A DNA stretch of 64,000 bases from Bacilli bacterium (GTDB lineage: Bacteria; Bacillota_I; Bacilli_A; RF39; UBA660). This document shows positions 55,488-64,000 of the stretch, piece by piece. The stretch's first letter is position 1, and every line of letters begins with the position of its first letter. The stretch lies in NCBI GenBank assembly GCA_017634385.1, contig JAGBNN010000002.1:62001-126000 (forward strand), read 5' to 3'. The translations under genes were made by a program, and so were the position numbers. The notes beneath the pieces are model-generated. The model was given only the letters and a program-made list of their open reading frames with translations. It was not told the DNA's origin and ran no database searches.

Positions 55488-56423
55488 CTATTGGCCTAAT
55501 TTAAATACCATTTTATTATCATCTAAAGGTTTTCTTTGAAATCCTAATAATTCTTTTGATTCATGTTGGATTTGACTATCTTTTTCTTTTAAAAAATTTA
55601 TATAATCATTTACAGTATATTTTGTTTTAAAATTAAGGTCTTTTGTCTGTTCATAATATAGTCCATTTCTAAAAGAAATTGTAAATCCATCCATATAATC
55701 TTTAAAATTTTCTTCTGTTAATTTTATATATCCGTTTTTTAATAAATCTTCAGCTAATTCTTTTCTTTTTTCATTCATCATCATATATGTTCCTACCCTT
55801 GGTGGAGAACAATTTATTATTCCTAGTCTATCAATATTTGTTTTTCCTAATTTAAAAAATTGTTTATATGTACAATCTATTAAAAAATATTCGTTATCAA
55901 GTTCAACAATAGCACAATAATGATGATTTCCTCCATCAAATAAGTCAGATTCTTTTATATAACCGGGTTCTATATTTATAATATGTGATTTTATTCCTAA
56001 TGAATTACATAATTCAATTACTTTAAAACTTGCATAACCACACATATTTTCAAAACTATATTCATTTATATCTTTTGATTCAGCTCGATAAGCTCTATAA
56101 ATACTATCTAAAAACAATCTTGTTTCATTTACTATATATTTTATTATTTCTTCTTTTGTAGCATCTATTGATAATTTTAAATCTCTATCTACATCTATAT
56201 CTTTACTTAATATATATTTGCCTTTAAATAAACTTTCTGATTTCATTAAAATATCTAATAAATCATTATATTTTTTATTCATTTTCCCATTATTATAATA
56301 GTATACTGATAATTCTTTTATTTTTGAATATAACTTTTTTAAATTATCTATATTTGTATTAGATCTAAGTGCTAGATAATATTCATATAATTCTAAATAA
56401 TTAAATTTATGATTTATTTTCAT
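55488..56423 (-). CDS. Transglutaminase-like protein
   Basis: 311 residues. A helical N-terminal half leads to a transglutaminase-like core: SFENMCGYASFKVIELCNSL (Cys at the helix start), NHHYCAIVELDNEYFLIDCT with the His and Asp of a Cys-His-Asp triad. The C-terminal tail is Lys/Gln-rich. No signal peptide. AGAGG precedes the ATG. Its stop lies close to the rplU promoter with no clear terminator between. Substrate unknown; unlike the other transglutaminase-like protein at 43.5 kb except in motif order. Confidence 0.68.
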   Translation of the reverse strand: MKINHKFNYLELYEYYLALRSNTNIDNLKKLYSKIKELSVYYYNNGKMNKKYNDLLDILMKSESLFKGKYILSKDIDVDRDLKLSIDATKEEIIKYIVNETRLFLDSIYRAYRAESKDINEYSFENMCGYASFKVIELCNSLGIKSHIINIEPGYIKESDLFDGGNHHYCAIVELDNEYFLIDCTYKQFFKLGKTNIDRLGIINCSPPRVGTYMMMNEKRKELAEDLLKNGYIKLTEENFKDYMDGFTISFRNGLYYEQTKDLNFKTKYTVNDYINFLKEKDSQIQHESKELLGFQRKPLDDNKMVFKLGQ

Positions 56424-56479
56424 AGTAAACCTCTTTTTCTTCTTAAAATAGTATACTTAAAATAAATAAAAAATCAAAT

Positions 56480-56505
56480 AAAAAAACTACTAAAGTAGTT
56501 TTTTC
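56480..56505 (-). terminator. corA terminator
   Basis: Hairpin AAAACTAC / GTAGTTTT followed by a T run at the corA stop. Confidence 0.8.
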
Positions 56506-57422
56506 TTTTTTAATATATATGCGATTATTAATGATAATATTAGTGATACTGCTAATAATATTACAACTGAATATTTCATATATCCTAAATGTCCTAATGG
56601 AACATTCATTCCCATAAATGATGATATCATTGTAGGAACTGAAAATATAATTGTTATACTTGTTAATATTTTCATCGCAGTATTTAAATTATTTGATATT
56701 ATTGATTCATATGCATTAGATACTGATGAAAGTATTTCTCTATATATATTTGCCATTTCTATTGCTTGTTCATTTTCAATAGATGCATCTTCAAGTAAAT
56801 CTATATCTTCTTCATACATTTTAATTGTGTTACCCTTACTAATTTTTTCTATTATTTTTTTATTTTCTTTTAAAGAAGTTATAAAATATACTAAACTTTT
56901 TTCAATAGTAAACATATTTATTAATTCACCATTATCTGATAAAGAATGAATATCTTTTTCTGCTTCATCTATTTTATCATCTATTTTTCTTAGATATTTT
57001 AAATATAGTTTTGCATTTTCATATAATAATCTAATTATAAATCTTGATTTTTGTTCTGTTCTTACATTTTTTACTTTTCCTCTTTTAAATAATTTTAAAA
57101 GTTCAAATTTTCTTGATGAAATTGTTATAAAATAATCTTTTTTTGTAAATATTATTCCTAGTGGAAGTGTTGAGTATTTACTATCTTCTTCTATTGTTGG
57201 AGTATCTATTACAATTAATGTTGAATTATCTTCTACTTCTATACGTGGTATTTCTTCCTCATCTAGCATTTTTAATATCAAATCTTTTTCTACACCAGTT
57301 TTAGATGCAACTTCATCTATTTCTTCAAGAGTTGGTTTTACTAAATCTATCCAACAATTTTTTTCGATATTTTCAATTTTTTCTACTAAACCTTTTTCAC
57401 CAGTTTTATAAATTTTTATCAT
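56490..57422 (-). CDS. corA: CorA-family Mg2+/Co2+ channel
   Basis: Pentameric divalent-cation channel. 310 residues: a large cytoplasmic domain with a long coiled coil, then two C-terminal membrane helices with the GMN signature in SSFMGMNVPLG and a basic end. ATG 57422 (MIKIYKTG) has AAGGGGAT upstream; earlier in-frame codons run through that site. It is a single-gene unit with terminators on both sides. Confidence 0.93.
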   Translation of the reverse strand: MIKIYKTGEKGLVEKIENIEKNCWIDLVKPTLEEIDEVASKTGVEKDLILKMLDEEEIPRIEVEDNSTLIVIDTPTIEEDSKYSTLPLGIIFTKKDYFITISSRKFELLKLFKRGKVKNVRTEQKSRFIIRLLYENAKLYLKYLRKIDDKIDEAEKDIHSLSDNGELINMFTIEKSLVYFITSLKENKKIIEKISKGNTIKMYEEDIDLLEDASIENEQAIEMANIYREILSSVSNAYESIISNNLNTAMKILTSITIIFSVPTMISSFMGMNVPLGHLGYMKYSVVILLAVSLILSLIIAYILKKKKLL

Positions 57423-57479
57423 AATTTCATCCCCTTTTGACAAATGTATTTTATCACAATAACACATATTAAACAAGTC

Positions 57480-57503
57480 AAAAAAAGGGATTTTATCCCT
57501 TTT
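57480..57503 (-). terminator. spoIVB terminator
   Basis: Hairpin AAAGGGA / TCCCTTT followed by TTTT after spoIVB. Confidence 0.83.
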
Positions 57504-58467
57504 AGTTTTCTGCTTCTTTTAACATACTAGTTATTAATATACCATACCCTTTTGTTATATCATCCACTATTACATGTGTAACTGCTCCTACTACTTTATT
57601 ATTTTGAATTATTGGAGAACCACTCATACCTTGAACTATACCTCCTGTCTTACTAAGTAATCTTTCATCCGTTATTTTAAACACTATATTTTTGGTTTCA
57701 TCATCTAAATTTAGTTTCTCGATTTGAATATCAAATGATTCTAAATTTTCACCACTTATAACTGTTAATAACGATGCCTTACCAATTTGTGGTTCTCCTA
57801 TTTCGTATAATTCATCTTCTTTTATTTCTGCAGTATATTCACCAAAAATTCCTGATTTTGTATTTTCTTTTATTATCCCATATTTTATGTCTTGATTTGT
57901 CTCTGCCTCTTTTTCACCTGGATTTCCATTATTTGATTTTGTTATACCAGTAATATATGAATAATATATTTCACCATCAGTAATATTTAATATTTCATTT
58001 GTATCTTTGGATATGATTTCATGACCAAGTGCTCCAAATTTTTTAGTTTTTGGATCTATAAAAGTTAATGTCCCAATACCATTTATTTCATCTTTAACAT
58101 ATAACCCTGTTTTATATTCTCCTTCTTTATTATATATTTTTAATTTACTGTTATATTTTTTATCTTTTCTTAAATAAGTTATATCTATACTTTCTTTATC
58201 TGGATCATTATTTATTTCTTTTGAAAAATCAGAAATATTATTTACTTTATTATTATTTATACTTAAAATATAATCTCCTGATTTTATACCAGATTCTTGT
58301 GCGACTAATTTATTGTCTATCTCATATAATCCAATAACTAGTATTCCCTTTGTTTTTACTTCTATACCAATATTATTTCCTCCAAGTATTAGTTTATCTG
58401 AATATGCATATGCATTTATTGGAATAATAAGTAATAATAGAAGAAGCGTTAAAAAAAATTTTTTCAT
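57502..58467 (-). CDS. spoIVB: SpoIVB, sporulation signalling serine peptidase (S55)
   Basis: Secreted from the forespore to trigger SpoIVFB cleavage of pro-SigK. 321 residues: signal peptide 1-21 (FFLTLLLLLLIIPINAYA), a PDZ domain (about 45-110), and the S55 peptidase with FGALGHEI (His149), ITDERLL (Asp267) and QGMSGSPIIQNNKVVGAVTH (Ser282). AAAGGAG precedes the ATG. It is shorter than Bacillus SpoIVB (about 425) but keeps all catalytic residues. It is evidence for sporulation beyond stage IV. Confidence 0.95.
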   Translation of the reverse strand: MKKFFLTLLLLLLIIPINAYAYSDKLILGGNNIGIEVKTKGILVIGLYEIDNKLVAQESGIKSGDYILSINNNKVNNISDFSKEINNDPDKESIDITYLRKDKKYNSKLKIYNKEGEYKTGLYVKDEINGIGTLTFIDPKTKKFGALGHEIISKDTNEILNITDGEIYYSYITGITKSNNGNPGEKEAETNQDIKYGIIKENTKSGIFGEYTAEIKEDELYEIGEPQIGKASLLTVISGENLESFDIQIEKLNLDDETKNIVFKITDERLLSKTGGIVQGMSGSPIIQNNKVVGAVTHVIVDDITKGYGILITSMLKEAEN

Positions 58468-58533
58468 ATAAATGCTCCTTTTGTAATTCGAATTACATTA
58501 TTATTATGATTTTTTTAAATAATTATATAGCAT

Positions 58534-58560
58534 AAAAAAAATACCAATTTTATTGGTATT
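58534..58560 (-). terminator. Terminator after OFA transporter
   Basis: Hairpin AATACCAAT / ATTGGTATT followed by eight T residues. Confidence 0.85.
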
Positions 58561-59797
58561 AATTTCTTGTTTTTTTACTAACCATAGTTACATCTATTAT
58601 ATATGCGATAACATATAAAATAAGTGTTGCGATTAATATATAATCATAAGTTCTGTTTGTATGAGATAGTATTATTTCTGACATATTATTTCCTGTGATA
58701 CCTGCGATTGCCCACGCTGATAATGCAAGTCCATGAATTTTACTTATTTTTTCCATTCCAAATCTAGATGATAAAAGTGCTGGTAGTGTTGAGAATCCTC
58801 CACCATATCCTAAATTAACTATTACAAGAAGTAATATAACAATACATCCATACACTAATGATTTATGTCCATTAGTAATTGCAAATGTTAAAAGCGCAAT
58901 TAATGTTATTACTATGCTTGTTGTAAATATTATTTTATATACTGTATTTCTATCTTTCATTTTATCTGATACTGTAGAATATCCTATTCTACCAAGTGCA
59001 TTAAATGCTGCTGTTACTGATGGTATTACACTTACCATTGTAAGTAAAATTGCCATTCCTTTAAAAGTTTCATTTAATATTTGTTTTTCATAAGTTATTA
59101 ATGCAAGTCCACAATGAATATTTATAAAGAATATTAACCATATTCCTAAGAATGTTTTATCCTTAAACATAGATAATGGTTTAAATTCAGATTTAGCTTC
59201 ATCCTTTTCAACCCAACCTTCAGGTTTTTTAAGAAGTAAATGTCCTATAAACATCATTATAAAATATACAATTCCTAATATATAGAACATTTGTGATATT
59301 CCAAGTTTATTTTGAATTAATTCCATTATAGGTGTTGCGATTGCTTTAGCAAGTCCAAATCCCATAATAGATATTCCTGTTGCAAGTCCTTTTTGTTTAT
59401 CAAACCAAAGCATTAATGTTTTAACTGGTGTTAAATAACCAATACCAAGACCAATTCCCATTATGCAACCATATGATAAAAATATACATATTAAAGCAAG
59501 TGGCCCTTTTAAAAATTGTATACTAAGTCCTGTACCAATCATACCAAGTGTAAAACATATACATGCAATTAATGAAGATTTATGTATATTTTTTTCTACC
59601 ATTCTTCCAGCAAATGCTGCACTCATTCCTAAGAAGAATATTGCTAAAGAAAATGCCCATCCAACAGCAAATGTACTCATTCCTATTTGACTAGCAATTG
59701 CTTCTTTAAATGTAGACCAGCAATATACTGTACCTATTGAACAGTGTATTAAAAGTGCTGGTATTGCGGCTCTTAACCACTTATTGTTTAATTTCAT
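58559..59797 (-). CDS. OFA-family MFS transporter
   Basis: Twelve-helix major facilitator of the oxalate/formate antiporter family. 412 residues. The family start RAAIPALLIHCSIGTVYCWS, the first-loop FSLAIFFLGMSAAFAGRMVE and IGLGIGYLTPVKTLMLWF are recognisable. Substrate is likely a small mono- or dicarboxylate but cannot be read. GAAGG precedes the ATG. It forms its own unit between the spoIVB gene and the GNAT terminator. Confidence 0.9.
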   Translation of the reverse strand: MKLNNKWLRAAIPALLIHCSIGTVYCWSTFKEAIASQIGMSTFAVGWAFSLAIFFLGMSAAFAGRMVEKNIHKSSLIACICFTLGMIGTGLSIQFLKGPLALICIFLSYGCIMGIGLGIGYLTPVKTLMLWFDKQKGLATGISIMGFGLAKAIATPIMELIQNKLGISQMFYILGIVYFIMMFIGHLLLKKPEGWVEKDEAKSEFKPLSMFKDKTFLGIWLIFFINIHCGLALITYEKQILNETFKGMAILLTMVSVIPSVTAAFNALGRIGYSTVSDKMKDRNTVYKIIFTTSIVITLIALLTFAITNGHKSLVYGCIVILLLVIVNLGYGGGFSTLPALLSSRFGMEKISKIHGLALSAWAIAGITGNNMSEIILSHTNRTYDYILIATLILYVIAYIIDVTMVSKKTRN

Positions 59798-59846
59798 CTT
59801 ATACCTTCTTTCCTATTATTACATTAAAAGTATATCACTATATATT

Positions 59847-59879
59847 AAAAAAGTAATGTTGCAATTGCAACATTACTTA
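59847..59879 (-). terminator. Terminator after GNAT gene
   Basis: Perfect palindrome AAGTAATGTTGC / GCAACATTACTT followed by TTTTTT; end of nusB-xseA-xseB-GNAT. Confidence 0.88.
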
Positions 59880-60344
59880 TTATTTTATACAATAGTGACA
59901 TTTTTCATCTACATCCACTAATTGTGCATTTAATTTTTCACATGTTTTTCTCATACCGGTATTATTAGGATTTGTAATTATTTCTATATTTTTCATCTTG
60001 TATTCATTTTTTGCAATATCAACTAATAACTTCATTGTTTCATATCCTATTCCTTTGCTTTGATAAGCATTTTCTAAGATAATACCAATATTTCCTGTTT
60101 CTTGATTATCTCCTGGTCTTATTTCAGCATAACCAACTTTTTTCTTTCCTTGGTTTATCCAATAAGCAATACATATATTTTTTTCACTTTCTTCTTCACA
60201 AAGTTTTAAAAATCCTTGATACCAATAATCATTAATTTTAAATGGCAAAGGCGATTCATCAAAATTTTCTTTTGTTACTTGTTGCAAAACCTTAAGTCCA
60301 TCAAATTCATCTTTAGAAGTTACTTTTGTTAAATTTACTTTCAT
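59880..60344 (-). CDS. GNAT-family N-acetyltransferase
   Basis: 154 residues of the GNAT fold. The acetyl-CoA-binding motif is QSKGIGYETMKLLVDIAKNE, with the beta-4/5 pair KKKVGYAEIRPG and IGIILE. IITNPNNTGMRKTCEKLNA is the usual motif-B end. Substrate unknown. GGAGAA precedes the ATG. It lies 16 bases after xseB and shares the transcript. Confidence 0.88.
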   Translation of the reverse strand: MKVNLTKVTSKDEFDGLKVLQQVTKENFDESPLPFKINDYWYQGFLKLCEEESEKNICIAYWINQGKKKVGYAEIRPGDNQETGNIGIILENAYQSKGIGYETMKLLVDIAKNEYKMKNIEIITNPNNTGMRKTCEKLNAQLVDVDEKCHYCIK

Positions 60345-60360
60345 ATTTTCTCCAATATAA

Positions 60361-60585
60361 TTATTCTTCTGTATTAAATTCTTCTAACTTTCCATTTTCT
60401 TTTAATATTTCATTTACTGCTTTTTCAGCTGAATCTAATTTTTCTGAACATTCTTTTGCAATATTCATTGCTTCAGTATATTTTTTTATAGCATTATCTA
60501 AATCTACATTACCATTTTCTAGTTCTTTAATTATTTCCTCAAGTTCATTTAATTTTTCTTCAAAAGTTTTTTCTTTATTTGCCAT
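60361..60585 (-). CDS. xseB: Exodeoxyribonuclease VII small subunit
   Basis: 74-residue helical subunit of exonuclease VII: FEEKLNELEEIIKELENGNV and DLDNAIKKYTEAMNIAKECS are the family motif. It starts one base after xseA. AAAGGAG precedes the ATG. Acidic C-terminal tail. Confidence 0.96.
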   Translation of the reverse strand: MANKEKTFEEKLNELEEIIKELENGNVDLDNAIKKYTEAMNIAKECSEKLDSAEKAVNEILKENGKLEEFNTEE

Positions 60586-60586
60586 A

Positions 60587-61855
60587 TTAATTCTCCTTTA
60601 CTTCTATAACTTTAGCATCTATATTTCCATTTTCTAAGGTTACATTTATTTCATCATTTACTTTTATATCTTTAATACTTGTTACTACTTTATCCTTTAT
60701 TTTAGTTATTGTATATCCTCTTTTTAAAGTATTCATAGGATTTAATACATCTAATTTATCTATCAAATTATTATATTTATTACTTTTATTTTCAAATATT
60801 TTAGATGGTTGTATAAATATATAACTTTTCTTTAAATTATTTAATTTTAATTCATTTGAAGATAATAAATTAAGTATTACATTTTTACCACGTTCAATAT
60901 AATTAGATAATTTTTCTTCTTTTACTTCATATATACTCATTGGGCTTTTTAATATATAACTATCAAGTACTTTATTTAAATATGATTTATTATAATTAAT
61001 TTTATCTAACATATTCTTATTCATTCTAATAGTTAATTGATTTATTAATTTCTTTAAATCTTCTTTATTAGGTACTGCTATTTCAGCTGCTCCTGTTGGT
61101 GTTGCTGCCCTTATATCTGCTACAAAATCAGCTATAGTAAAATCTATTTCATGACCTACAGCACTTATTATTGGTGTATTTGCTTCATATATAGCTCTTG
61201 CGACTATTTCTTCATTAAATGCCCAAAGATCTTCTATAGATCCTCCACCTCTTCCTACAATTAGTGTATCAAGATTATACGTATCAGCTAACTTTATATT
61301 TTTAACTATTTCTGGTGCTGCATCTTTACCTTGAACAAGTGATGGAAATAATATTACTTCACACAAAGGATATCTTCTATTTATTGTAGATATTATATCT
61401 TTTATAGCTGCTCCTGTAGATGCAGTTATTACACCTATTTTATTTGGTATCTTTGGTATTTGTTTTTTATGTGATGTATCAAATAAACCTTCTGCTTGTA
61501 ATTTCTTTTTTAATTCTTCATATAAAGCATATAAATTACCTACACCATCTTCCATCATTTCAGTAACATATATTTGATAATTACCTGTTTGTTCAAATAC
61601 ACTTATTCTTCCCTTTACTAAAACCTTCATACCATCTTGTGGTTCAAAGTTAATATTCTTAGTACTACTTGCAAACATGATAGCACTTATTCTTGACTCT
61701 TCATCTTTAATTGTAAAATAAAAGTGCCCTCTTGTATGATGTTTAAAATTAGATATTTCTCCTTTTAAATAAACTTCTTGAAGATTATTATCATTATCTA
61801 ACTTATACTTTATATAACGAGTAAGAGCACCTACTGTAATATAATTATTATTCAT
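60587..61855 (-). CDS. xseA: Exodeoxyribonuclease VII large subunit
   Basis: Catalytic subunit of the single-strand exonuclease. 422 residues: OB-fold (YLKGEISNFKHHTRGHFYFT), then GVITASTGAAIKDIISTINR, VGRGGGSIEDLWAFNEE and SAVGHEIDFTIADFVADIRA, with the coiled C-terminus. ATG 61855 has GGAGAAG upstream and overlaps the nusB stop by eight bases; an ATG four codons earlier overlaps that site. Partner xseB is next. Confidence 0.97.
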   Translation of the reverse strand: MNNNYITVGALTRYIKYKLDNDNNLQEVYLKGEISNFKHHTRGHFYFTIKDEESRISAIMFASSTKNINFEPQDGMKVLVKGRISVFEQTGNYQIYVTEMMEDGVGNLYALYEELKKKLQAEGLFDTSHKKQIPKIPNKIGVITASTGAAIKDIISTINRRYPLCEVILFPSLVQGKDAAPEIVKNIKLADTYNLDTLIVGRGGGSIEDLWAFNEEIVARAIYEANTPIISAVGHEIDFTIADFVADIRAATPTGAAEIAVPNKEDLKKLINQLTIRMNKNMLDKINYNKSYLNKVLDSYILKSPMSIYEVKEEKLSNYIERGKNVILNLLSSNELKLNNLKKSYIFIQPSKIFENKSNKYNNLIDKLDVLNPMNTLKRGYTITKIKDKVVTSIKDIKVNDEINVTLENGNIDAKVIEVKEN

Positions 61856-62249
61856 TTTCTTCTCCATGATAAATACTATCTAAAACAGCATTAATCATAT
61901 TTTTTACTTTTTCATCAGAATATTCTTTAGCAAGTTCAACAGCTTCATTAATTGCTACTACTTCTGGTGTATCTGTATATACAAGTTCATATATTCCCAT
62001 TCTTAAAATAGCTTGATCTGTTTTTGAAAGTCTATCTATTGTCCACTCATTTAAATGTTTATTAGCAATTCTATCAATATCATTTCTATATTCTAATACT
62101 CCATTAACAATTGTATTAACAAAATCATTTTCAATTTCTACAGATTCTTTTATAACTTCATTAACGTCATATTCTATTTTATTTGACTCATATAAGAATA
62201 TTTGATATAAAATTGTCATTATTTTTTTTCTTGCTTCTGTTCTATTCAT
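61848..62249 (-). CDS. nusB: Transcription antitermination factor NusB
   Basis: 133-residue helical RNA-binding protein for rRNA antitermination. RTEARKKIMTILYQIFLYES at the N-terminus and ILRMGIYELVYTDTPEVVAI with NEAVELAKEYSDEKVKNMIN are family motifs. AGGTGAT precedes the ATG. It begins the nusB-xseA-xseB run, as in many Firmicutes. Confidence 0.96.
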   Translation of the reverse strand: MNRTEARKKIMTILYQIFLYESNKIEYDVNEVIKESVEIENDFVNTIVNGVLEYRNDIDRIANKHLNEWTIDRLSKTDQAILRMGIYELVYTDTPEVVAINEAVELAKEYSDEKVKNMINAVLDSIYHGEENE

Positions 62250-62286
62250 AAAAAATCACCTATAAATAATATACCATAAAAACATT

Positions 62287-62316
62287 AAAAAAACTATAAT
62301 ATTATTATAGTTTTTC
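62287..62316 (-). terminator. mtaB terminator
   Basis: Hairpin AAAACTATAAT / ATTATAGTTTT followed by TTTTT, overlapping the mtaB stop. Confidence 0.83.
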
Positions 62317-63588
62317 TGCTAAATACATATCATTTTCATATTTAATTAATTTTACTTTTACTAATTTATTTAAATCTTCTTTTTCACCTTTAAATTTTAC
62401 TTTACCATAATTTGATAAATGACCTATTACATATTCATCATCAATTGTTTCTGCTAAAACATAATCAGTAGTATTTATGTATTTATTATAATAATTATTT
62501 TTTAATTCTTCTGAAATTTTTATTAATTCTTTTACTCTTTTCTTTTTAATATTTCCGTCTATTTGATTTGGCATACTTGCAGCTTTAGTGCCTTCTCTTT
62601 TAGAATATGGAAATACATGTAATTCTACAAATTCTAATTTTTTAATATTTTCTTTTGTTATGTTGAAGTCTTCCTCAGTTTCATTAGGGAACCCTACTAT
62701 TACATCTGTAGTAATTGCTATATTAGGTCTTATCTTTCTTATTTTATTAATTCTGTCAATATAATAATTCATATCATATCTTCTATTCATTTCTTTTAGT
62801 GTTTTATCACATCCAGATTGAAGTGGTATATGAATATGATCAACTATTTTTTTAGAATTTTTTAATACTTCTAAAAATTCATCATCTAATTCTACTATTT
62901 CAATAGATGATATTCTTATTCTTTCAAGACCATCTATTTCTTCAAGTTCTTTTAATAAATCACTAAAGTTATATTCTTTTAAATCTTGACCATAATGTCC
63001 TGTATGGATTCCTGTTAAAACGACTTCTTTATAACCATTTTTAACTAAAGCTTTTACTTCATCTATAACAAATTCTTTTTTCTTACTTCTTACATTTCCT
63101 CTTGCATATGGAATTATACAAAATGAACAATAATTATTACATCCATCTTGTATTTTAACAAAAGCTCTTGTATGATTTTCAAAATTATCTAAGAACATAT
63201 CTTCAAATTCTGCATTTGATAAATCATATATATTTTGATAATTTTCCTTATCATTTATATATGCTTCTACAAGTTCTACTACTTTGTTTTTATCTTTATT
63301 ACCAAGTACAATTGAAACTCCTTCAATATCTTTTACTACCTCAGATTTCATTTGACTGTAGCAACCCATAACTACAATAACTGCATCTTTATTTTTACAA
63401 GCACTTCTAATTATTTTTCTTGATTTTTGATCAGACGTATTTGTTACACTACATGTATTAATAATATAAATATCAGCTTTATCATTAAAATCTACTATTT
63501 CGTAACCTTTTTTCTTAAATTCATTTATTAAAAATTCTGTTTCATATGCATTAACTTTGCATCCTAAATTATAAAAACCTACCTTCAT
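62305..63588 (-). CDS. mtaB: tRNA t6A37 methylthiotransferase MtaB
   Basis: Radical SAM enzyme making ms2t6A in tRNAs decoding ANN. 427 residues with an N-terminal cluster domain (YNLGCKVNAYETE, INTCSVTNTSDQKSRKIIRS, VVMGCYSQ), the radical SAM motif CNNYCSFCIIPYARG and a C-terminal TRAM domain. The TRAM end and QDGCNNYC context separate it from MiaB and RimO. AAAGGAAT precedes the ATG. Between partial gene and nusB; own terminator. Confidence 0.95.
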   Translation of the reverse strand: MKVGFYNLGCKVNAYETEFLINEFKKKGYEIVDFNDKADIYIINTCSVTNTSDQKSRKIIRSACKNKDAVIVVMGCYSQMKSEVVKDIEGVSIVLGNKDKNKVVELVEAYINDKENYQNIYDLSNAEFEDMFLDNFENHTRAFVKIQDGCNNYCSFCIIPYARGNVRSKKKEFVIDEVKALVKNGYKEVVLTGIHTGHYGQDLKEYNFSDLLKELEEIDGLERIRISSIEIVELDDEFLEVLKNSKKIVDHIHIPLQSGCDKTLKEMNRRYDMNYYIDRINKIRKIRPNIAITTDVIVGFPNETEEDFNITKENIKKLEFVELHVFPYSKREGTKAASMPNQIDGNIKKKRVKELIKISEELKNNYYNKYINTTDYVLAETIDDEYVIGHLSNYGKVKFKGEKEDLNKLVKVKLIKYENDMYLAEKL

Positions 63589-63605
63589 ATTTATTCCTTT
63601 CTAAA

Positions 63606-63632
63606 TAAAAAAACAATAATAAATATTGTTTT
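63606..63632 (-). terminator. Terminator after the partial acidic protein gene
   Basis: Hairpin AAAACAATA / TATTGTTTT-type arms followed by seven T residues on the minus strand, between the partial gene and mtaB. Confidence 0.8.
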
Positions 63633-63654
63633 ATATCTTATCATAACTTTAATT

Positions 63655-64000
63655 TTAGTCAAGATTACTTCTAAATGTTTTTAAATTACCTAAAAAAGTT
63701 ATATCTTGTTGTAAATCTTCATCAGTTAAATTATTATCAGTTTTAATTGGCATATCTTGTACATCAATAAATTCTTCTACTTCTTCTTTCTTTTCCTTTT
63801 GAATTCCATATATTGGAGATATTACAGCTGATGCTCTAAATTTTCCTTTTACTTGTTCTTCTGCTTTTACTTCTATTTTTTCTTCTTTCTTTGGTTCATT
63901 AACAGTTGCTTTTTCTGTTTTATAAACTATCTTCTTTGACCCTGCTCTTTTAACTAATTCATCATAACTAATAATTGCATTTTTTTCTTGTTCTTCTTCA
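63655..64000 (-). CDS. Charged, low-complexity protein, C-terminal part only
   Basis: The last 114 codons of a minus-strand gene that begins beyond the right edge. The visible part is Glu/Lys-rich and probably unstructured, with short ordered motifs: YDELVKRAGSKKIVYKTEK, FRASAVISPIYGIQ, EEFIDVQDMPIK and the end DITFLGNLKTFRSNLD. The ISPIYG core looks like a short linear binding motif. Stop is TAA. Followed by a terminator. I do not recognise the family. Confidence 0.8.
   Translation of the reverse strand, partial: EEEQEKNAIISYDELVKRAGSKKIVYKTEKATVNEPKKEEKIEVKAEEQVKGKFRASAVISPIYGIQKEKKEEVEEFIDVQDMPIKTDNNLTDEDLQQDITFLGNLKTFRSNLD

Overview
The window is a continuous, very AT-rich stretch of a bacterial chromosome, packed with about 64 protein genes, nearly all on the minus strand. 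The gene families (DivIVA, SepF, HrcA/CIRCE, PASTA kinase PrkC, RsgA, Prp-processed L27, T-boxes, SpoIIGA/SigE/SpoIVB) indicate a low-GC Firmicute of class Bacilli. The AT bias, archaeal-type ProRS, type 2 IleRS and small Mollicutes-like gene set suggest an uncultured gut lineage near RF39/Erysipelotrichales; that placement is inference. The standard code holds: Trp is TGG and no gene needs TGA as sense. TGA as a stop is nearly absent, with one case among about 60 stops read. Strong GGAGG or AGGTGAT ribosome sites precede most genes and were used to correct several starts. I see no mobile element, CRISPR array, tRNA, rRNA or prophage, and no gene-free stretch over 300 bases.

Layout. 1-3.3 kb: end of a small membrane protein, RecD2 helicase, and a free-standing helicase-associated-repeat protein. 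3.4-8.6 kb: the end of the division cluster, sepF-divIVA, then an isoleucine T-box, a Na+/Ca2+ exchanger and ileS. 8.7-10.9 kb: a membrane protein and infC-rpmI-rplT behind an L20-type leader. 10.9-17.9 kb: rlmN-prpC-prkC-rsgA-rpe plus an unknown membrane protein. 18-19.5 kb: spoIIGA-sigE. 19.5-25.9 kb: the CIRCE-controlled hrcA-grpE-dnaK-pepF-dnaJ operon. 26-30.8 kb: a triple-HTH protein, hemW and a HerA-like ATPase.

30.8-39.6 kb is a surface region. It holds a membrane-anchored protein with a cohesin-like head and cadherin-like repeats, a SpoVB-type flippase, a ZIP transporter, a small lipocalin-like protein, and a 1279-residue protein with two dockerin-type loops, eleven InlB-type repeats and an SGNH-like tail. 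39.7-41.9 kb: Nudix and proS behind a proline T-box. 41.9-47.3 kb is accessory: an HTH/DUF4097 membrane pair, transglutaminase-like and ADP-ribosyltransferase-like proteins, DUF421 and small membrane proteins. 47.3-55.5 kb is housekeeping: tgt, queA, an HD/P-loop fusion, ruvBA, obgE, trmB, and rpmA-prp-rplU behind an L21 leader. 55.5-64 kb: a second transglutaminase-like protein, CorA, SpoIVB, an OFA transporter, GNAT, xseBA, nusB, mtaB and the end of an acidic protein.

How the genes fit together: spoIIGA, sigE, spoIVB and spoVB together imply a sporulation pathway. The two T-boxes have readable specifier codons (ATC for ileS, CCT for proS) that agree with the synthetases they control. The most interesting observations are the GxHH signature in IleRS (linked in this family to strong mupirocin resistance), an exchanger gene caught between the Ile T-box and ileS, ribosomal protein L20 fused to a Rho_N/SAP-like domain, a probable ATA start for infC, a possible cohesin/dockerin surface pair, and several unusual domain combinations.
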